Under the pieces are notes generated by a model. The model was not told where the DNA came from. It saw only the letters and a program-made list of their open reading frames with translations, and searched no databases. Below, in pieces: positions 6,166 through 16,200 of a stretch of DNA of 21,375 nt (position 1 is its first letter; each line of letters opens with the position of its first letter). A program made the position numbers and the translations under genes. Source of the stretch: Bacteroidia bacterium (lineage in GTDB: Bacteria > Bacteroidota > Bacteroidia > AKYH767-A > OLB10). The DNA lies in the NCBI GenBank assembly GCA_025450095.1, contig JANWID010000235.1:1-21375 (forward strand), in the 5' to 3' direction.

Positions 6166-7878
6166 TTAGTGGTTTATGATTAGTCGTGTTGTTTTCAGAA
6201 AACTCTGAGATTGCACTCTTACCATGTACACACCGTTACTGATAAACCGGGTGTCGATTGGTAATTCACTTTGATTGCTGACTGTTTTATGATATACCAT
6301 TTTGCCGGAAATATCCATGATCATTACTTCAGTTTCTTCCTGCGTTTCGGGCAGATTTCCAATTACAACAAATGCGTTGGAAGGATTGGGATGAATCGTG
6401 ATATCTGCGCCTGGATTCACTTCAACAGTTGATGAGAGGAATGTGGTATCCAGCTTTGCGATAAAAATATCCGCACCGGCTCCACCAGCTACATTGAATA
6501 TAGTATCCGTATCAAAAACGAGAAACGCGCTCATATAAGCACCTGTAACAACCAGGTGATTAGTGTTATCGACGGCTATGGAATAAGCGATATCACTTTG
6601 CGATTGTCCGATTGATTTCGCCCAGGTAAAATTTCCTGCGGTATCGTATTTAGTAATATACGCATCGTTACCTCCGGCTGAGTACATTGCTGATACAATA
6701 GCAGGAGTAGGGTTAAAATCGACCACACTCCGAAAAAATCCGGAAATGTATATGTTACCTGCAGTATCAGCAGCCATTGCATAATTATTATCCACATCTG
6801 TAAAGCCTACTGTCCATGACCAGTTATAGTTTCCGGCACTATTTAATTTGGAAAGATAAAAATCATAATCACCTACGGCATTCAATAAATGTGTGGATGA
6901 TCCCGGATCAAAATCACCGGTACCCCGGTAATCTCCGGATGAATATACGTTGCCAGCGGCATCAGCATAAATAGAACGTCCCATGTCTGTTTGGTTTCCG
7001 CCTAACGGTTTCGCCCAGATAAAATCACCATCTACATCAAGCTTACTGACGTAAATATCACTTCCCCCAAAAGGTGTGATCGCCGAAGTACCGGTTCCTG
7101 GATCCATATCAATCATTCCATTATAATAACCGGTAGTATATACGTTGGCAGCGCCATCCAGAGCTATAGCAGATCCGGCATCTGATAAATTACCACCAAA
7201 CGATTTAGCCCAGATAAATCCTCCCGCAGCTTCCAGTTTAAATACAAAGGCATCGGTAAGCCCATTTGAAGTCAATGAATAAACTGCTGCACTTGGGTCG
7301 AAATCGCAGGTGCCTTCAAAATATCCGGTGCCGTATATATTTCCTGCCGCATCCAATGCTATTGCAAGGCACTGATCGTCGTTAACCCCTCCCATTGAAA
7401 CGGCCCACATCAAACTGCCGGAAGCGGAATATTTAGCAACATACATATCCATATAGCCAACCGTGTTGAGTAATGAAGTCCCGGGTCCAGGATCAAAATC
7501 TACGCTATTGCCATAGCGACCTGTAACTACTACATTTCCCGAGTGATCCGCTGCAATAGAATAGACCACATCCGTATGAGTTCCTCCAATCGAAATTGCC
7601 CAAAGGAAGTTACCGTTAGGATCAAGCTTCATCACGTAGCCATCAAGGATTCCTAAAGAAGTCAGGTTTGAAACTCCAGGTCCCGGGTCGAAGTCAATTG
7701 TTCCTTCGTACGAACCTGCTGCGAAAATATTTCCCGAAAGATCGGTAGCAACGGCACGGCCTATATCGTTTGTCGGGCCACCAATTGTCCTTGCCCACTG
7801 CCAGTCAGGTGACTGTGCCATCACATTACCACAAATGCAAAGGATAGTGGCAACTATTAAAGTGTACTTTTTCATCAT
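6166..7878 (-). CDS. Secreted seven-bladed SBBP-type beta-propeller with T9SS sorting domain
   Basis: This 570-aa secreted protein has a signal peptide (residues 1-21, cleavage VMA-Gln22). Seven repeats of about 66-68 residues follow (about 26-490). Each begins with a W-A-x-x-x-G-G type strand (WQWARTIGG, FLWAISIGG, FIWAKSFGG and so on). Each continues with an AxDxxGNxYxTGxY strand, an acidic DFDPG-type turn, and a DxYVxKLDxxGNF strand. This is the SBBP beta-propeller pattern, and seven units would close one propeller. The DFDPG turn is exact in repeats 1, 2 and 5, altered in 3 and 4, and decays in 6 and 7. The last 75 or so residues (HPNPSNAFVVI, GVYMVRV, final KTTRLIINH) are a T9SS type A sorting domain. 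The product is therefore released or anchored outside the outer membrane. Its ligand is unknown. Two adjacent ATGs (7878, 7875) are possible starts. Confidence 0.9.
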   Translation of the reverse strand: MMKKYTLIVATILCICGNVMAQSPDWQWARTIGGPTNDIGRAVATDLSGNIFAAGSYEGTIDFDPGPGVSNLTSLGILDGYVMKLDPNGNFLWAISIGGTHTDVVYSIAADHSGNVVVTGRYGNSVDFDPGPGTSLLNTVGYMDMYVAKYSASGSLMWAVSMGGVNDDQCLAIALDAAGNIYGTGYFEGTCDFDPSAAVYSLTSNGLTDAFVFKLEAAGGFIWAKSFGGNLSDAGSAIALDGAANVYTTGYYNGMIDMDPGTGTSAITPFGGSDIYVSKLDVDGDFIWAKPLGGNQTDMGRSIYADAAGNVYSSGDYRGTGDFDPGSSTHLLNAVGDYDFYLSKLNSAGNYNWSWTVGFTDVDNNYAMAADTAGNIYISGFFRSVVDFNPTPAIVSAMYSAGGNDAYITKYDTAGNFTWAKSIGQSQSDIAYSIAVDNTNHLVVTGAYMSAFLVFDTDTIFNVAGGAGADIFIAKLDTTFLSSTVEVNPGADITIHPNPSNAFVVIGNLPETQEETEVMIMDISGKMVYHKTVSNQSELPIDTRFISNGVYMVRVQSQSFLKTTRLIINH

Positions 7879-7905
7879 AATATATTTGATTCAATTTGTT
7901 TGAAA

Positions 7906-7913
7906 CAAATATA
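7906..7913 (-). promoter_or_regulatory. -7-type box upstream of the propeller gene
   Basis: On the minus strand TATATTTG matches the Bacteroidota -7 consensus TAnnTTTG exactly, 27 bp upstream of the ATG at 7878. No clear TTTG -33 box lies at the proper distance. A second TATATTTG occurs on the plus strand at 7881-7888, which shows that chance matches are common in this AT-rich gap. Confidence 0.4.
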
Positions 7914-7975
7914 TCGCTTATAATCAATTGGATGACAGCCGAATTTGTAGAATTATATCGATAAATCTAAAGAAA

Positions 7976-8002
7976 GTACGGACAGCAGCATGCTGTCCGT
8001 AC
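7976..8002 (-). terminator. Hairpin terminator after the acyl-CoA dehydrogenase-like gene
   Basis: GTACGGACAGCA (7976-7987) and TGCTGTCCGTAC (7991-8002) are perfect 12-bp arms around a three-base loop. It lies 11 bp after the stop of the minus-strand gene at 8014. On that strand it is followed by TTTCTTTAGATTT. This fits an intrinsic terminator, although the T-run is interrupted. It also resembles the REP-like palindromes elsewhere in the window. Confidence 0.65.
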
Positions 8003-8013
8003 GGATATGAATA

Positions 8014-9144
8014 CTACAAGACTTCCTTTAGCAATAGCTTTCCGGTAAACGCATACTGATCCCATGATGGAAGGAGGTGGAACTGCCCGGCCTGAACATC
8101 GCGGAATATACGCTCCAATACATTTCTGCGGTAAAAACTTTGTCCTCCAATTGCCTCCATCGCTTCATTCACGGTTTGAATACATGCATCGGCAACATTT
8201 GTTTTGAGGCTTAGCATTTCAACAGAAGTTGATTCTTCCGGCCTGAAATTAATATCGTTTGTATGCATGACCATAGCCTTCCACTGTGTCTTTGCACTGA
8301 CAAGGGTATTGTTCATTTTGCCGATGATGTAAGGCAAATGATCGTGATTCCGTGGATATTTTTTACCAATAGCAATTGCAATCTCCATTGATTTTTCCGC
8401 AAGTCCCACATAAGCCGACATAACAAGCGGCAGAGCGACCGTAATAACAACATCCCATACCGGGTGGTAACCTGTGCCCGGACGTGTAAGTGAAATGGCA
8501 CCATCGGGAACAAAAACATTATTCATCACAACAGCCTGTGAACCGGATGCGCGCATACCCATAACATCCCAGTCCTCCATGATTGAAATCCCTTCTGCAT
8601 TTAAAGGAATTCCAAAATGCAATACCTGCGGTCCGTTATCAGGGTGGCTATACGTAGCGCTGGAAATAACCATGTCGCCGGCGACCGACTGACTTGCAAA
8701 ATGTTTTCTTGCTGTTACACGGTAACCACCTTCGACGCGAACCATTTCACCATTCGATTCCAGCCAGTCGCGGGCGCCCGTGCTGACTAGTACAAGTTGA
8801 TTAGCGGCAACTTTTTCAAGCAGCGGTCCGCTTTCTTTTTTATTCCGGAATCGCCATACGGCGGCGGCAACAAGATGCTGATGCATGGAAAATGCAAGAG
8901 CAGTGGAGCCACAATATTGCGCCATGATCCGGATGATCTCGCACATTTCGGAATGTGGAACGCCACTTCCTCCAAGTTCTTTTGGGATCATTGCAGAAAA
9001 AAACCGGTGCTCTTTAAGCTCCTGGTAATTTTCATAAACAAAGCTTCCTTCACGGTCGTGACGTTCTGCACGCAATTCAAAATTTTTTCCAAGCTCATGG
9101 ACCAATTGTTTCCATGAGGTAACTGATGATGTGATTGTTTCCAT
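8014..9144 (-). CDS. Acyl-CoA dehydrogenase-fold flavoprotein
   Basis: This 376-aa protein has the acyl-CoA dehydrogenase fold. It comprises a helical N-terminal domain (ELKEHRFFSAMIPKELGGSG near 42-61, STALAFSMHQH near 80-90), a middle beta domain (VSTGARDWLESNGEM, then DWDVMGMRASGSQAVVMNNVFVP) and a C-terminal four-helix domain (MEAIGGQSFYRRNVLERIFRDVQAG). The WDVMGMRASGSQ segment is the family flavin/substrate signature. In short-chain and medium-chain enzymes the C-terminus holds the catalytic Glu in an EGT motif. Here the equivalent stretch reads FHLLPSWDQYAFTG, without it. The base may sit elsewhere, as in isovaleryl-CoA dehydrogenase, or the protein may be a reductase or a flavin monooxygenase of the DszC/HpaB type. 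An AraC regulator gene lies 95 bp upstream on the same strand. Substrate is unknown. Confidence 0.85.
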   Translation of the reverse strand: METITSSVTSWKQLVHELGKNFELRAERHDREGSFVYENYQELKEHRFFSAMIPKELGGSGVPHSEMCEIIRIMAQYCGSTALAFSMHQHLVAAAVWRFRNKKESGPLLEKVAANQLVLVSTGARDWLESNGEMVRVEGGYRVTARKHFASQSVAGDMVISSATYSHPDNGPQVLHFGIPLNAEGISIMEDWDVMGMRASGSQAVVMNNVFVPDGAISLTRPGTGYHPVWDVVITVALPLVMSAYVGLAEKSMEIAIAIGKKYPRNHDHLPYIIGKMNNTLVSAKTQWKAMVMHTNDINFRPEESTSVEMLSLKTNVADACIQTVNEAMEAIGGQSFYRRNVLERIFRDVQAGQFHLLPSWDQYAFTGKLLLKEVL

Positions 9145-9166
9145 TTAATAAATCAGGGTTTTTAAG

Positions 9167-9180
9167 TTTGACTGGTCAAA
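9167..9180. promoter_or_regulatory. Possible operator palindrome before the flavoprotein gene
   Basis: TTTGAC-TG-GTCAAA is a perfect dyad with 6-bp arms, 22 bp upstream of the ATG at 9144. Short dyads of this form are typical binding sites for dimeric repressors such as TetR-family proteins. The adjacent AraC regulator would more usually bind direct repeats, so its link to this site is not established. Confidence 0.35.
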
Positions 9181-9239
9181 GTTCGATAAAAAAATGTGCT
9201 GCCTCTTTTCTTAAAAGCCCGGATTTATTGTTAAAAAGC

Positions 9240-10130
9240 TCAAAATTTGTCCTGTGGAGCCAATGATCCGTATTGTGAACGATAACGGTTTGGAGGAAGC
9301 TGGTATTTTTCACGGAAAATCCTGTTAAAATGGGTAGTATTTTTGAATCCTGCCTCCGTTGACACTTCATTAACATTTAAGCCTGTAGTCAGCAACAGGT
9401 CGTGGGCCAGTTCCAGTCTTCGGTTTTTAAGCCATTCTCCCGGAGTCTGATTATAGTGGTTTCGAAAATCCCTCTTAAATGCGGAAAGACTACGACCACA
9501 CAGCCCGGCGAATTCCGGTATTGAAAGGTCATATTTAAAATGTTTCATCATCACCTGCTCAAAATTTACTTTGGAAGAATTATGAAGTGAGGAAAAAAAT
9601 CCGGTGAGTTTCTGATGCTTTGGATTTAATACAATGTTGAACATTAATTCATGGAATTTCAATTCAACAAGATTTTGCGGAATTTTATAATCAGATTTCA
9701 GATAGCCAAATATGCTAAGGAAAAGATTTTTCAAAGGATCATTCACATTGATTTCAAAAACCTGGTCATTAATAATTTCACCATTCACGATTGGTTTGGA
9801 ATAATTATTCTCTCTCATAAAGTCTTTTATGAAATCATCGTTCATAAAAAACAACATCACACAATGATCGGTATCATGATGCTGACGCGTATTATAAACT
9901 CCCTTCCGGAGAAAAAGGGCATCACCTTCTTTTAACTCATAGGTTTTGCCAGAAACAAACCAGTCCTTTTTTCCGCTTACGACGTACAACAGGAAATGTG
10001 TATTGGCAAGCAACCGGAACAGCTCGCTTTCAATCGGGCATTTGTATTCGACGATGAGGTAATTACGCCCGACAATTTTATTGTAGGTAGTGTTTTCTAC
10101 AATACCGTTATAGAGGTCGTGGATGAACAT
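9240..10130 (-). CDS. AraC-family transcriptional regulator
   Basis: This 296-aa regulator has an N-terminal cupin-like sensing domain (about 15-130), recognisable from HFLLYVVSGKKDWFVSGKTY and ELKEGDALFLRKGVYNTRQH. Its layout is ExsA-like. The C-terminal AraC/XylS double helix-turn-helix (about 187-290) shows HTH 1 at SIPEFAGLCGRSLSAFKRDF, the linker helix TPGEWLKNRRLELAHDLLL, and HTH 2 at NVNEVSTEAGFKNTTHFNRI followed by FREKYQLPPNRYR. These are the family's signature segments. The start is the ATG at 10130. The gene lies on the same strand as the downstream acyl-CoA dehydrogenase-like gene with 95 bp between them, so it may control that gene or be co-transcribed with it. The inducer is unknown. 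An inverted repeat directly upstream (10135-10156) may serve autoregulation. Confidence 0.9.
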   Translation of the reverse strand: MFIHDLYNGIVENTTYNKIVGRNYLIVEYKCPIESELFRLLANTHFLLYVVSGKKDWFVSGKTYELKEGDALFLRKGVYNTRQHHDTDHCVMLFFMNDDFIKDFMRENNYSKPIVNGEIINDQVFEINVNDPLKNLFLSIFGYLKSDYKIPQNLVELKFHELMFNIVLNPKHQKLTGFFSSLHNSSKVNFEQVMMKHFKYDLSIPEFAGLCGRSLSAFKRDFRNHYNQTPGEWLKNRRLELAHDLLLTTGLNVNEVSTEAGFKNTTHFNRIFREKYQLPPNRYRSQYGSLAPQDKF

Positions 10131-10134
10131 AAGT

Positions 10135-10156
10135 ATTTACATATACACGTGTAAAT
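10135..10156. promoter_or_regulatory. Possible operator upstream of the AraC gene
   Basis: ATTTACA (10135-10141) and TGTAAAT (10150-10156) are perfect inverted repeats with an 8-nt spacer. A perfect TACACGTGTA palindrome (10144-10153) overlaps them. The site begins five bases from the start codon of the regulator gene. Autoregulation is a reasonable guess, but binding by this AraC protein is unproven. Confidence 0.35.
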
Positions 10157-10198
10157 TTAACGAATTTCAATTGGATTTGGAATGGAGATCTATAAAGT

Positions 10199-10227
10199 AA
10201 AAAAACCGGCTCATCACCGGTTTTTTT
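10199..10227 (-). terminator. Intrinsic terminator after the giant secreted-protein gene
   Basis: AAAAAAACCGG (10199-10209) and CCGGTTTTTTT (10217-10227) form a perfect 11-bp stem with a 7-nt loop. It lies 21 bp downstream of the stop of the minus-strand gene at 10249, and a T-run follows on that strand. The symmetric A/T runs allow bidirectional activity. Confidence 0.9.
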
Positions 10228-10248
10228 CATTATTAATTAACTACCACC

Positions 10249-13200
10249 TCAATTCTGCAGGATCACTTTTTTAAATGCTTTGCGACCCGAGCCGGATATT
10301 TCCACCAGATAGACGCCCGGTTGTTTGGAAGTTAAATCAAGTGGGATACGGAAATCCAACAATTTTTCAATGGATTTACGCAAAACTTCCCGGCCTGTTA
10401 CGTCGCGGACTACTAATGTCACCCGTTGATCAGGCGGCTCATTTAATATTACTTCAAAGTATCCTGTACCCGGATTGGGTACAATGTTTACGATCCATTC
10501 ACTATTTGCCGAATAACGCGAAGCTTCTTCATCACCTTCATCGCAAATAACTTTTAGTTCGTGATATGGTGTATTATCACCATGAGGATAAACTTTGAGG
10601 TCTGATCGGTCTTCAATACTCGCTCTCTCCGTGGTCACGGGTAATACTTCTCTTTTAAGAGTAAGCTCTTGCAGGCAGCAGGATCGTCCATTGGCTTCCA
10701 TCCGGATCATGAACAACTCCTCATCATTGTAATCTATACCCGGATAAGTTCCGGTAGTAAGCAGCGTACTCCTGTCGTATTCTACTAAATTATTCATCCA
10801 GTCATCACCTTCCAGCCCCGTAATCCGTGACCAGATCGGATCATATAATAATCCAGGGTCTGCTTTCATAACCAAGCCATCCAGGTCATCCACTTTAATT
10901 TCTCCTGAAACAACCAGGTTGTTTTCATTGTCGACAATTATTTTGTTACCCTTTGTAGCATATCGGCCTTCGGGGTAGCGGGCAGCATAATTCAGATCGA
11001 GCGTGGAATTGGAAACAGACATGATAAATGCATCCGCAGAATTATTATTAACGTATGTGCTGCCTGTTATATACAGGTTATCCTTATCCTTAGCTATTCC
11101 TGTTCCGATAATATTGCGTTCATCATGCGCATTTGAATAGACTTTTCCTTGTGTGAGGTTCAGATTCTGATCGATTATAATCACAATTGTATTTTTCAAT
11201 TCATCTTCATTTTCTTCACCCACAATCGCGTATTCCCTACCTTGAGAAACCACTACAGCATCATACCCGTATTCATTGGATTTTGAATTTTCAAATCCGT
11301 AATTTTTCTGCGCTAACAACATACCTGTAGCCGGATCAATCTTCAATGCAAGCAAATCAGGTGTGTTATCATTCACATTTGTTGAATGGCCAACTACCAG
11401 GAGTGCTTCCTCGTTGGAATCTGACATATCCAGGATTTTCCTTGCCACTTCGTTCACGTTTCCGTCCGTCGCATAGCGAAATGCCCAATCAACTGACTGA
11501 TTATTTTTGATCTTAACAACGAACACATCATTATCGGTTTCTGAATTCGTAACCACTCCGGCAACATAATAACCATCCGGACGGACTAACAACGAATAAC
11601 CTGATTCTTCGAAATCTTTTGTCTCAAAATCTCCTAATTTCAAATCGAAGTCAATCGTATTATCATTTTTCATTTTAAGGAAATACATATCCTGGTCACC
11701 ATCCTGACCACTTTCATGCAACGTACCGGCGACTGCATAACCTCCATCAGCTAATGAAACAGCTTCACCGGCATCGGCATCATAATCCTTGGGAATTATC
11801 AGGCATGGATTTTCTTCTTCACATTGAACATCTACATATTCACAATACTTACAGTAAAAAATGATATCCCATTCTTCATTCATACAAAGTGCATGGAAAC
11901 ATACCTGGTAATTTCCTGACGCTGCAAACGTATGCTGAATATCTGGCGTCAGCGACCATGGAGGAAAATTTCCATCTCCCATATTCCAGGCATACATAAC
12001 ATGAGCGCATTCAGCAAGCCCAATGTAAGGTGCAACACCATCCGCTGAAAATGTGCAACCATCTAAAGTGTAGGAGAAATCTAATCCGGTGCATGGAGCG
12101 TTGCAACAGGAAATATCTGAAGCTGTCCAGCTTGGTGTAAAATCTGCATGTCCTGTCATTGGAGCTCCACAATAACTTAACAATTCCAAATTAATTGAAG
12201 GTATTTGCTGACCATCATAACTGCAATCAGGAATCAGCAACAATATAACACGGACACATTCGCCACCCACAATATAACCTTGTGTAAATCCAATATCGTT
12301 CAGGTTGGTTGAAGTTATTTGCCATGTTGCTCCCCCATCTGATGTTGACAGGTTACTCTGTAATGGCGGTCCAACATCACACTCATTACTGATAAGTACT
12401 CCATCAAGCGCAAGGCCAGGTGGAAGTGAACTCAAAATTGCAACCTGTTGCGGGTAAGCTTCACCTATTCCAACATTTGTAATAATATTGAAATCAGCTG
12501 AAACCATTACCGGGATTATCGGATCGCAAGGATTAAATTCATTTGGAATTTGAATATTATTTGTCGTTATATCAACTTCTGCATCAGTAACTGAAACCTG
12601 CATGACATTTTGATTGCACGTGAGCGGAGCTTGCGGCGGATACGTTGTAGGCATACCTCCACAGTTCCAGCCCCAATACAGATCCATATCAAATTCCTCC
12701 TGGCATTCGTTGTAACTTGCGCATATTTCAATGGAATGAATAGCTGTGGCAGACACACCAATAGGTCCAAAATTAAAATAGCCATTTGCGTCTGGCAAGA
12801 TGGGTAAGCCACCATTTATAGATGCAGTCCAGCCAGTCAAAAAAGAATAATTTACATCCGTGAGTGGAACCCCTATGTAAACATTTTCAGCTGTGTTTCC
12901 GGTATAATTTGTCGCCTGAAATTCCCAACATACCAGGTTTGTTGACGCAGTAATTGAAGAATTAACCGCTGTAATATTAAGTGTTGGTGCCGGAGTCAGA
13001 AGATACTGTCCATCTTGATGGAAGATGTATCCATTTGAACTATATGGGGTGCAGGAAGAAACATCAATAGGCCCACCACATGTGTTTGTAAAGTCAGCAA
13101 CATTATGATTATTCTGTCCATCCAGATAAACGTAATATGCTGTTCCGGGAATACAAATGGTTGGATCAACTTTAAGTTCGATTCTGAAATTGATTTCAGT

Positions 13201-16200
13201 TATGTAATCTGAAAACCCAAGTGAGGCGCCGGGATTACAAACAGAACTTAACGAATTATCCTGAACGCAAGTAATCGTTGTTGGCAGATCCGACCAATCT
13301 ATAATGAACGGACTGGACGAATACACAGCTGGATTTAAAGATGAAAGTACAGAAGTACAGGAAGTGGCACATGGCGGATATGGACAACCTGGAATTGCCG
13401 TTAGTGAATAATACCTGAAAACTGACCAGGCCTTTATATCATTAATAATATAACCTGGTGGTTTCACAAATTGCCATTGTGAAAACTGGAGCGAAGGAGT
13501 ACGGATTTCATAAGGGAACAGATCGAACATATCGCTGCCACCATATACGAATGAATGCGTTGTTATACTTTGAGTACACGTGCCCGCACCTGCAAATCCA
13601 CCAAAATATACTTGTTCAACGTGATTTAACGAGTAAAAATAATGTGTTCTTCCGAATGTTTCACACCAGAATAATACACTATCGGAATAATCCGGATCCG
13701 TATCAAAATCGGCAGCCGCATATGTATTATCCATTTGAGGAACATTAAAAAAAGCATTATGAGGCTGATATTGGCCGGATAACCACATCCTGCAGCTGAT
13801 ATCGCTTTCCAATGGATCAGGACCAGGAAGATGAGTAAAATTATTACATACAGTGAACCTACAGCTCAGACGATATCGTTGATTTTCTTTAAAAGTAAAT
13901 GAGCTGTTGATCGCTTGTAATGCGGTCTTGGTAAAAGTGAAGAAAAATTGATCCGTAAATTCCTCAACCCAGTTTACCAGGCCAGATTCATCAACATGAA
14001 GTTCAAGCACTGTGGTTAAGGATGGATCGGCATTACAATCATCACAATTGATACAATTAGGTGTCCCACCCAAATCTTCATCAATATAAAAATCAAAACC
14101 CTCAAGGTGTAAACCCACTGTATTTTTATGAGGCATGGTTTTATCCAGTTGCAGCACCGTAATTTCATTTCCGGGAAATGATGCTTCCAGTTGAGCAAGC
14201 GTATATCCTCCGCTACCAAAATCACCTGGTGAAACATGCGCGATCATGCAGTCTTTGAGTTGATCGCCATGGTATGATTTCCGGACATCCAAATCATTGT
14301 ATAAAGGATGTGTTGTAGTAAGCGGTTGATTTGTATTATCTGCTATGCGGTCATTGTTGCTATCGGCATATCCCAGGTTGGTCCTGAATAAGTCGTATTG
14401 ATCTACGATAACACCCGGTGCAAGACATCCCGGACAATGAACACTGATATTGTTTGAAACACTTGATAATGGAAGCCAACAACAATCGGTGCATTGCGGA
14501 GGAGTTACTGAATCAATGACCTGGAAATCGGCTCCGCATAAATCGGAATTCATTAAGAGATGAAAAGCAACATCGTAATTTACAGTGCCCAATGGATTTC
14601 CGGGACAACAACTTATAAACTTAAAATTTAGCTTACCGTTCCGTAAATAATTGTGAATATCCGTTCTGTTTGAAATAGGATAATAAAAAAAATAACTATT
14701 CGAATCGCAATCATTATTATTGAATTCTTTATAGTATGCAATTGGTGCAAGCACTAATCCCGGGTCCATTACATTTACCAACTCCACATCCGTACTTAAT
14801 TCATCGATGCGCAACCCTTTTTGGCTACTAATCCGAGCACGAAGAATTGCGGAAACGCTGGCATTAACTGTATTAATAGAACCTCCCAGGAGTTCATAAT
14901 CAAAATAATTTCCAAATACTTCGAGTAATTTTAAATCAAGAAATGCTGGCTCTCCCCATGTTTGCCCTTGAGGTACACTCAGGTCTGTTACGTTTGGAGT
15001 ATGCATCAATACCTGGCTAATATTATATGCACCATTGTAATAATTGGAGCTTATGGATCCGTTTGATGAAAATGCACCATTCGATGATGCATCATGAGTG
15101 AGCGCAGGCGTGCAAATATCATTGAATGTGCAATGGACTCTCCAAAAATTAAAATACTTCGGAGCATTTAGAAAGTCATCCCCATTTATGCAACATTTAG
15201 TAGTTTTGAAATTAACGATTATATGATCATCCGCATCGAAATTATTTATAACCAGTGTTATTGAATTCGGAGCATTCGCGTCACAATAAAAAAGTGCTGG
15301 ATTGTTTGTTGTTGTCAGAGTAACCTGTGATGTACAGGAAGGGCACAAAACACCATTCTGGTAATATTCGTAGCTGAAATCATTCAAATCGATCGTTGTA
15401 AGTGCCGGAGCTGCGCCTTCGTAATTCAGTGTAAAATTTGTCAACGGAATATCGACATTGTTTGTATGTTCTATTTTATAGCTCCAATCCACATCATCAC
15501 CAGTACAAGACTGATCCCAAAACGCAAAACCACCAGAAACAGTACCACCGTTGTTTAAAGGAAGTAATCTGGTGATAAATAAATTACCGATTGTAGTTCC
15601 GGTTCCCAGGTTGATATGAGATATGAGATTGACATCGCATTGGTCACATGCATTATTATTAAATCCGGTTTCGCTGCAACGCCAGCGGAATACTATTTCT
15701 ACAGCAGGTGACGAAGTGCAGGGCATGCAACCAGTGATTGTAAATGGAACACGTAACAAGATGTCATTACCCTGATCAATAAATTCGTTGTTAACAGGAT
15801 CCACCAGATTCCAGTTAATACCATTGTCGATTGAATATTCTACCTGATTGTTATCAACGGTGATAGCATTGGCACATGCCGAAGCATCAATTGCAATATC
15901 AAAATCCAGGTCAGCACCAGAGCCCTGATTGTTATAGGTAAATTCAGCGATATAAGTCTGACCATAAACCGGAGATGAAATTGTAAAATCCGGATCATGA
16001 GAAAGGAATGGGAAATCAATTCCACTATCCTGATGATAATTATTAGTTGTATTATCAACATTTGGAGTATATCCTGATGCAGTCCATACTTGCTTCAGAT
16101 CGGCATTCTGAGCGCCCGAAATAAGATATTTTATCGAGCAATCTATATACGCATCAAATGTCACAGTGCAAGGAGACAGGGAAAGAGGCACCATTGAAAA

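Noticed and set aside
7881..7888. TATATTTG on the plus strand as a promoter
   Set aside because: It would transcribe antisense into the flavoprotein gene, has no matching -33 box, and lies in AT-rich sequence.
9176..9376. 66-codon frame overlapping the end of the AraC gene
   Set aside because: It overlaps the second helix-turn-helix of the AraC protein in another frame and has no features of its own.
12567..12815. Overlapping frames on both strands inside the giant gene
   Set aside because: They are shadows of the 10249-16548 frame, whose protein features continue uninterrupted through this region.
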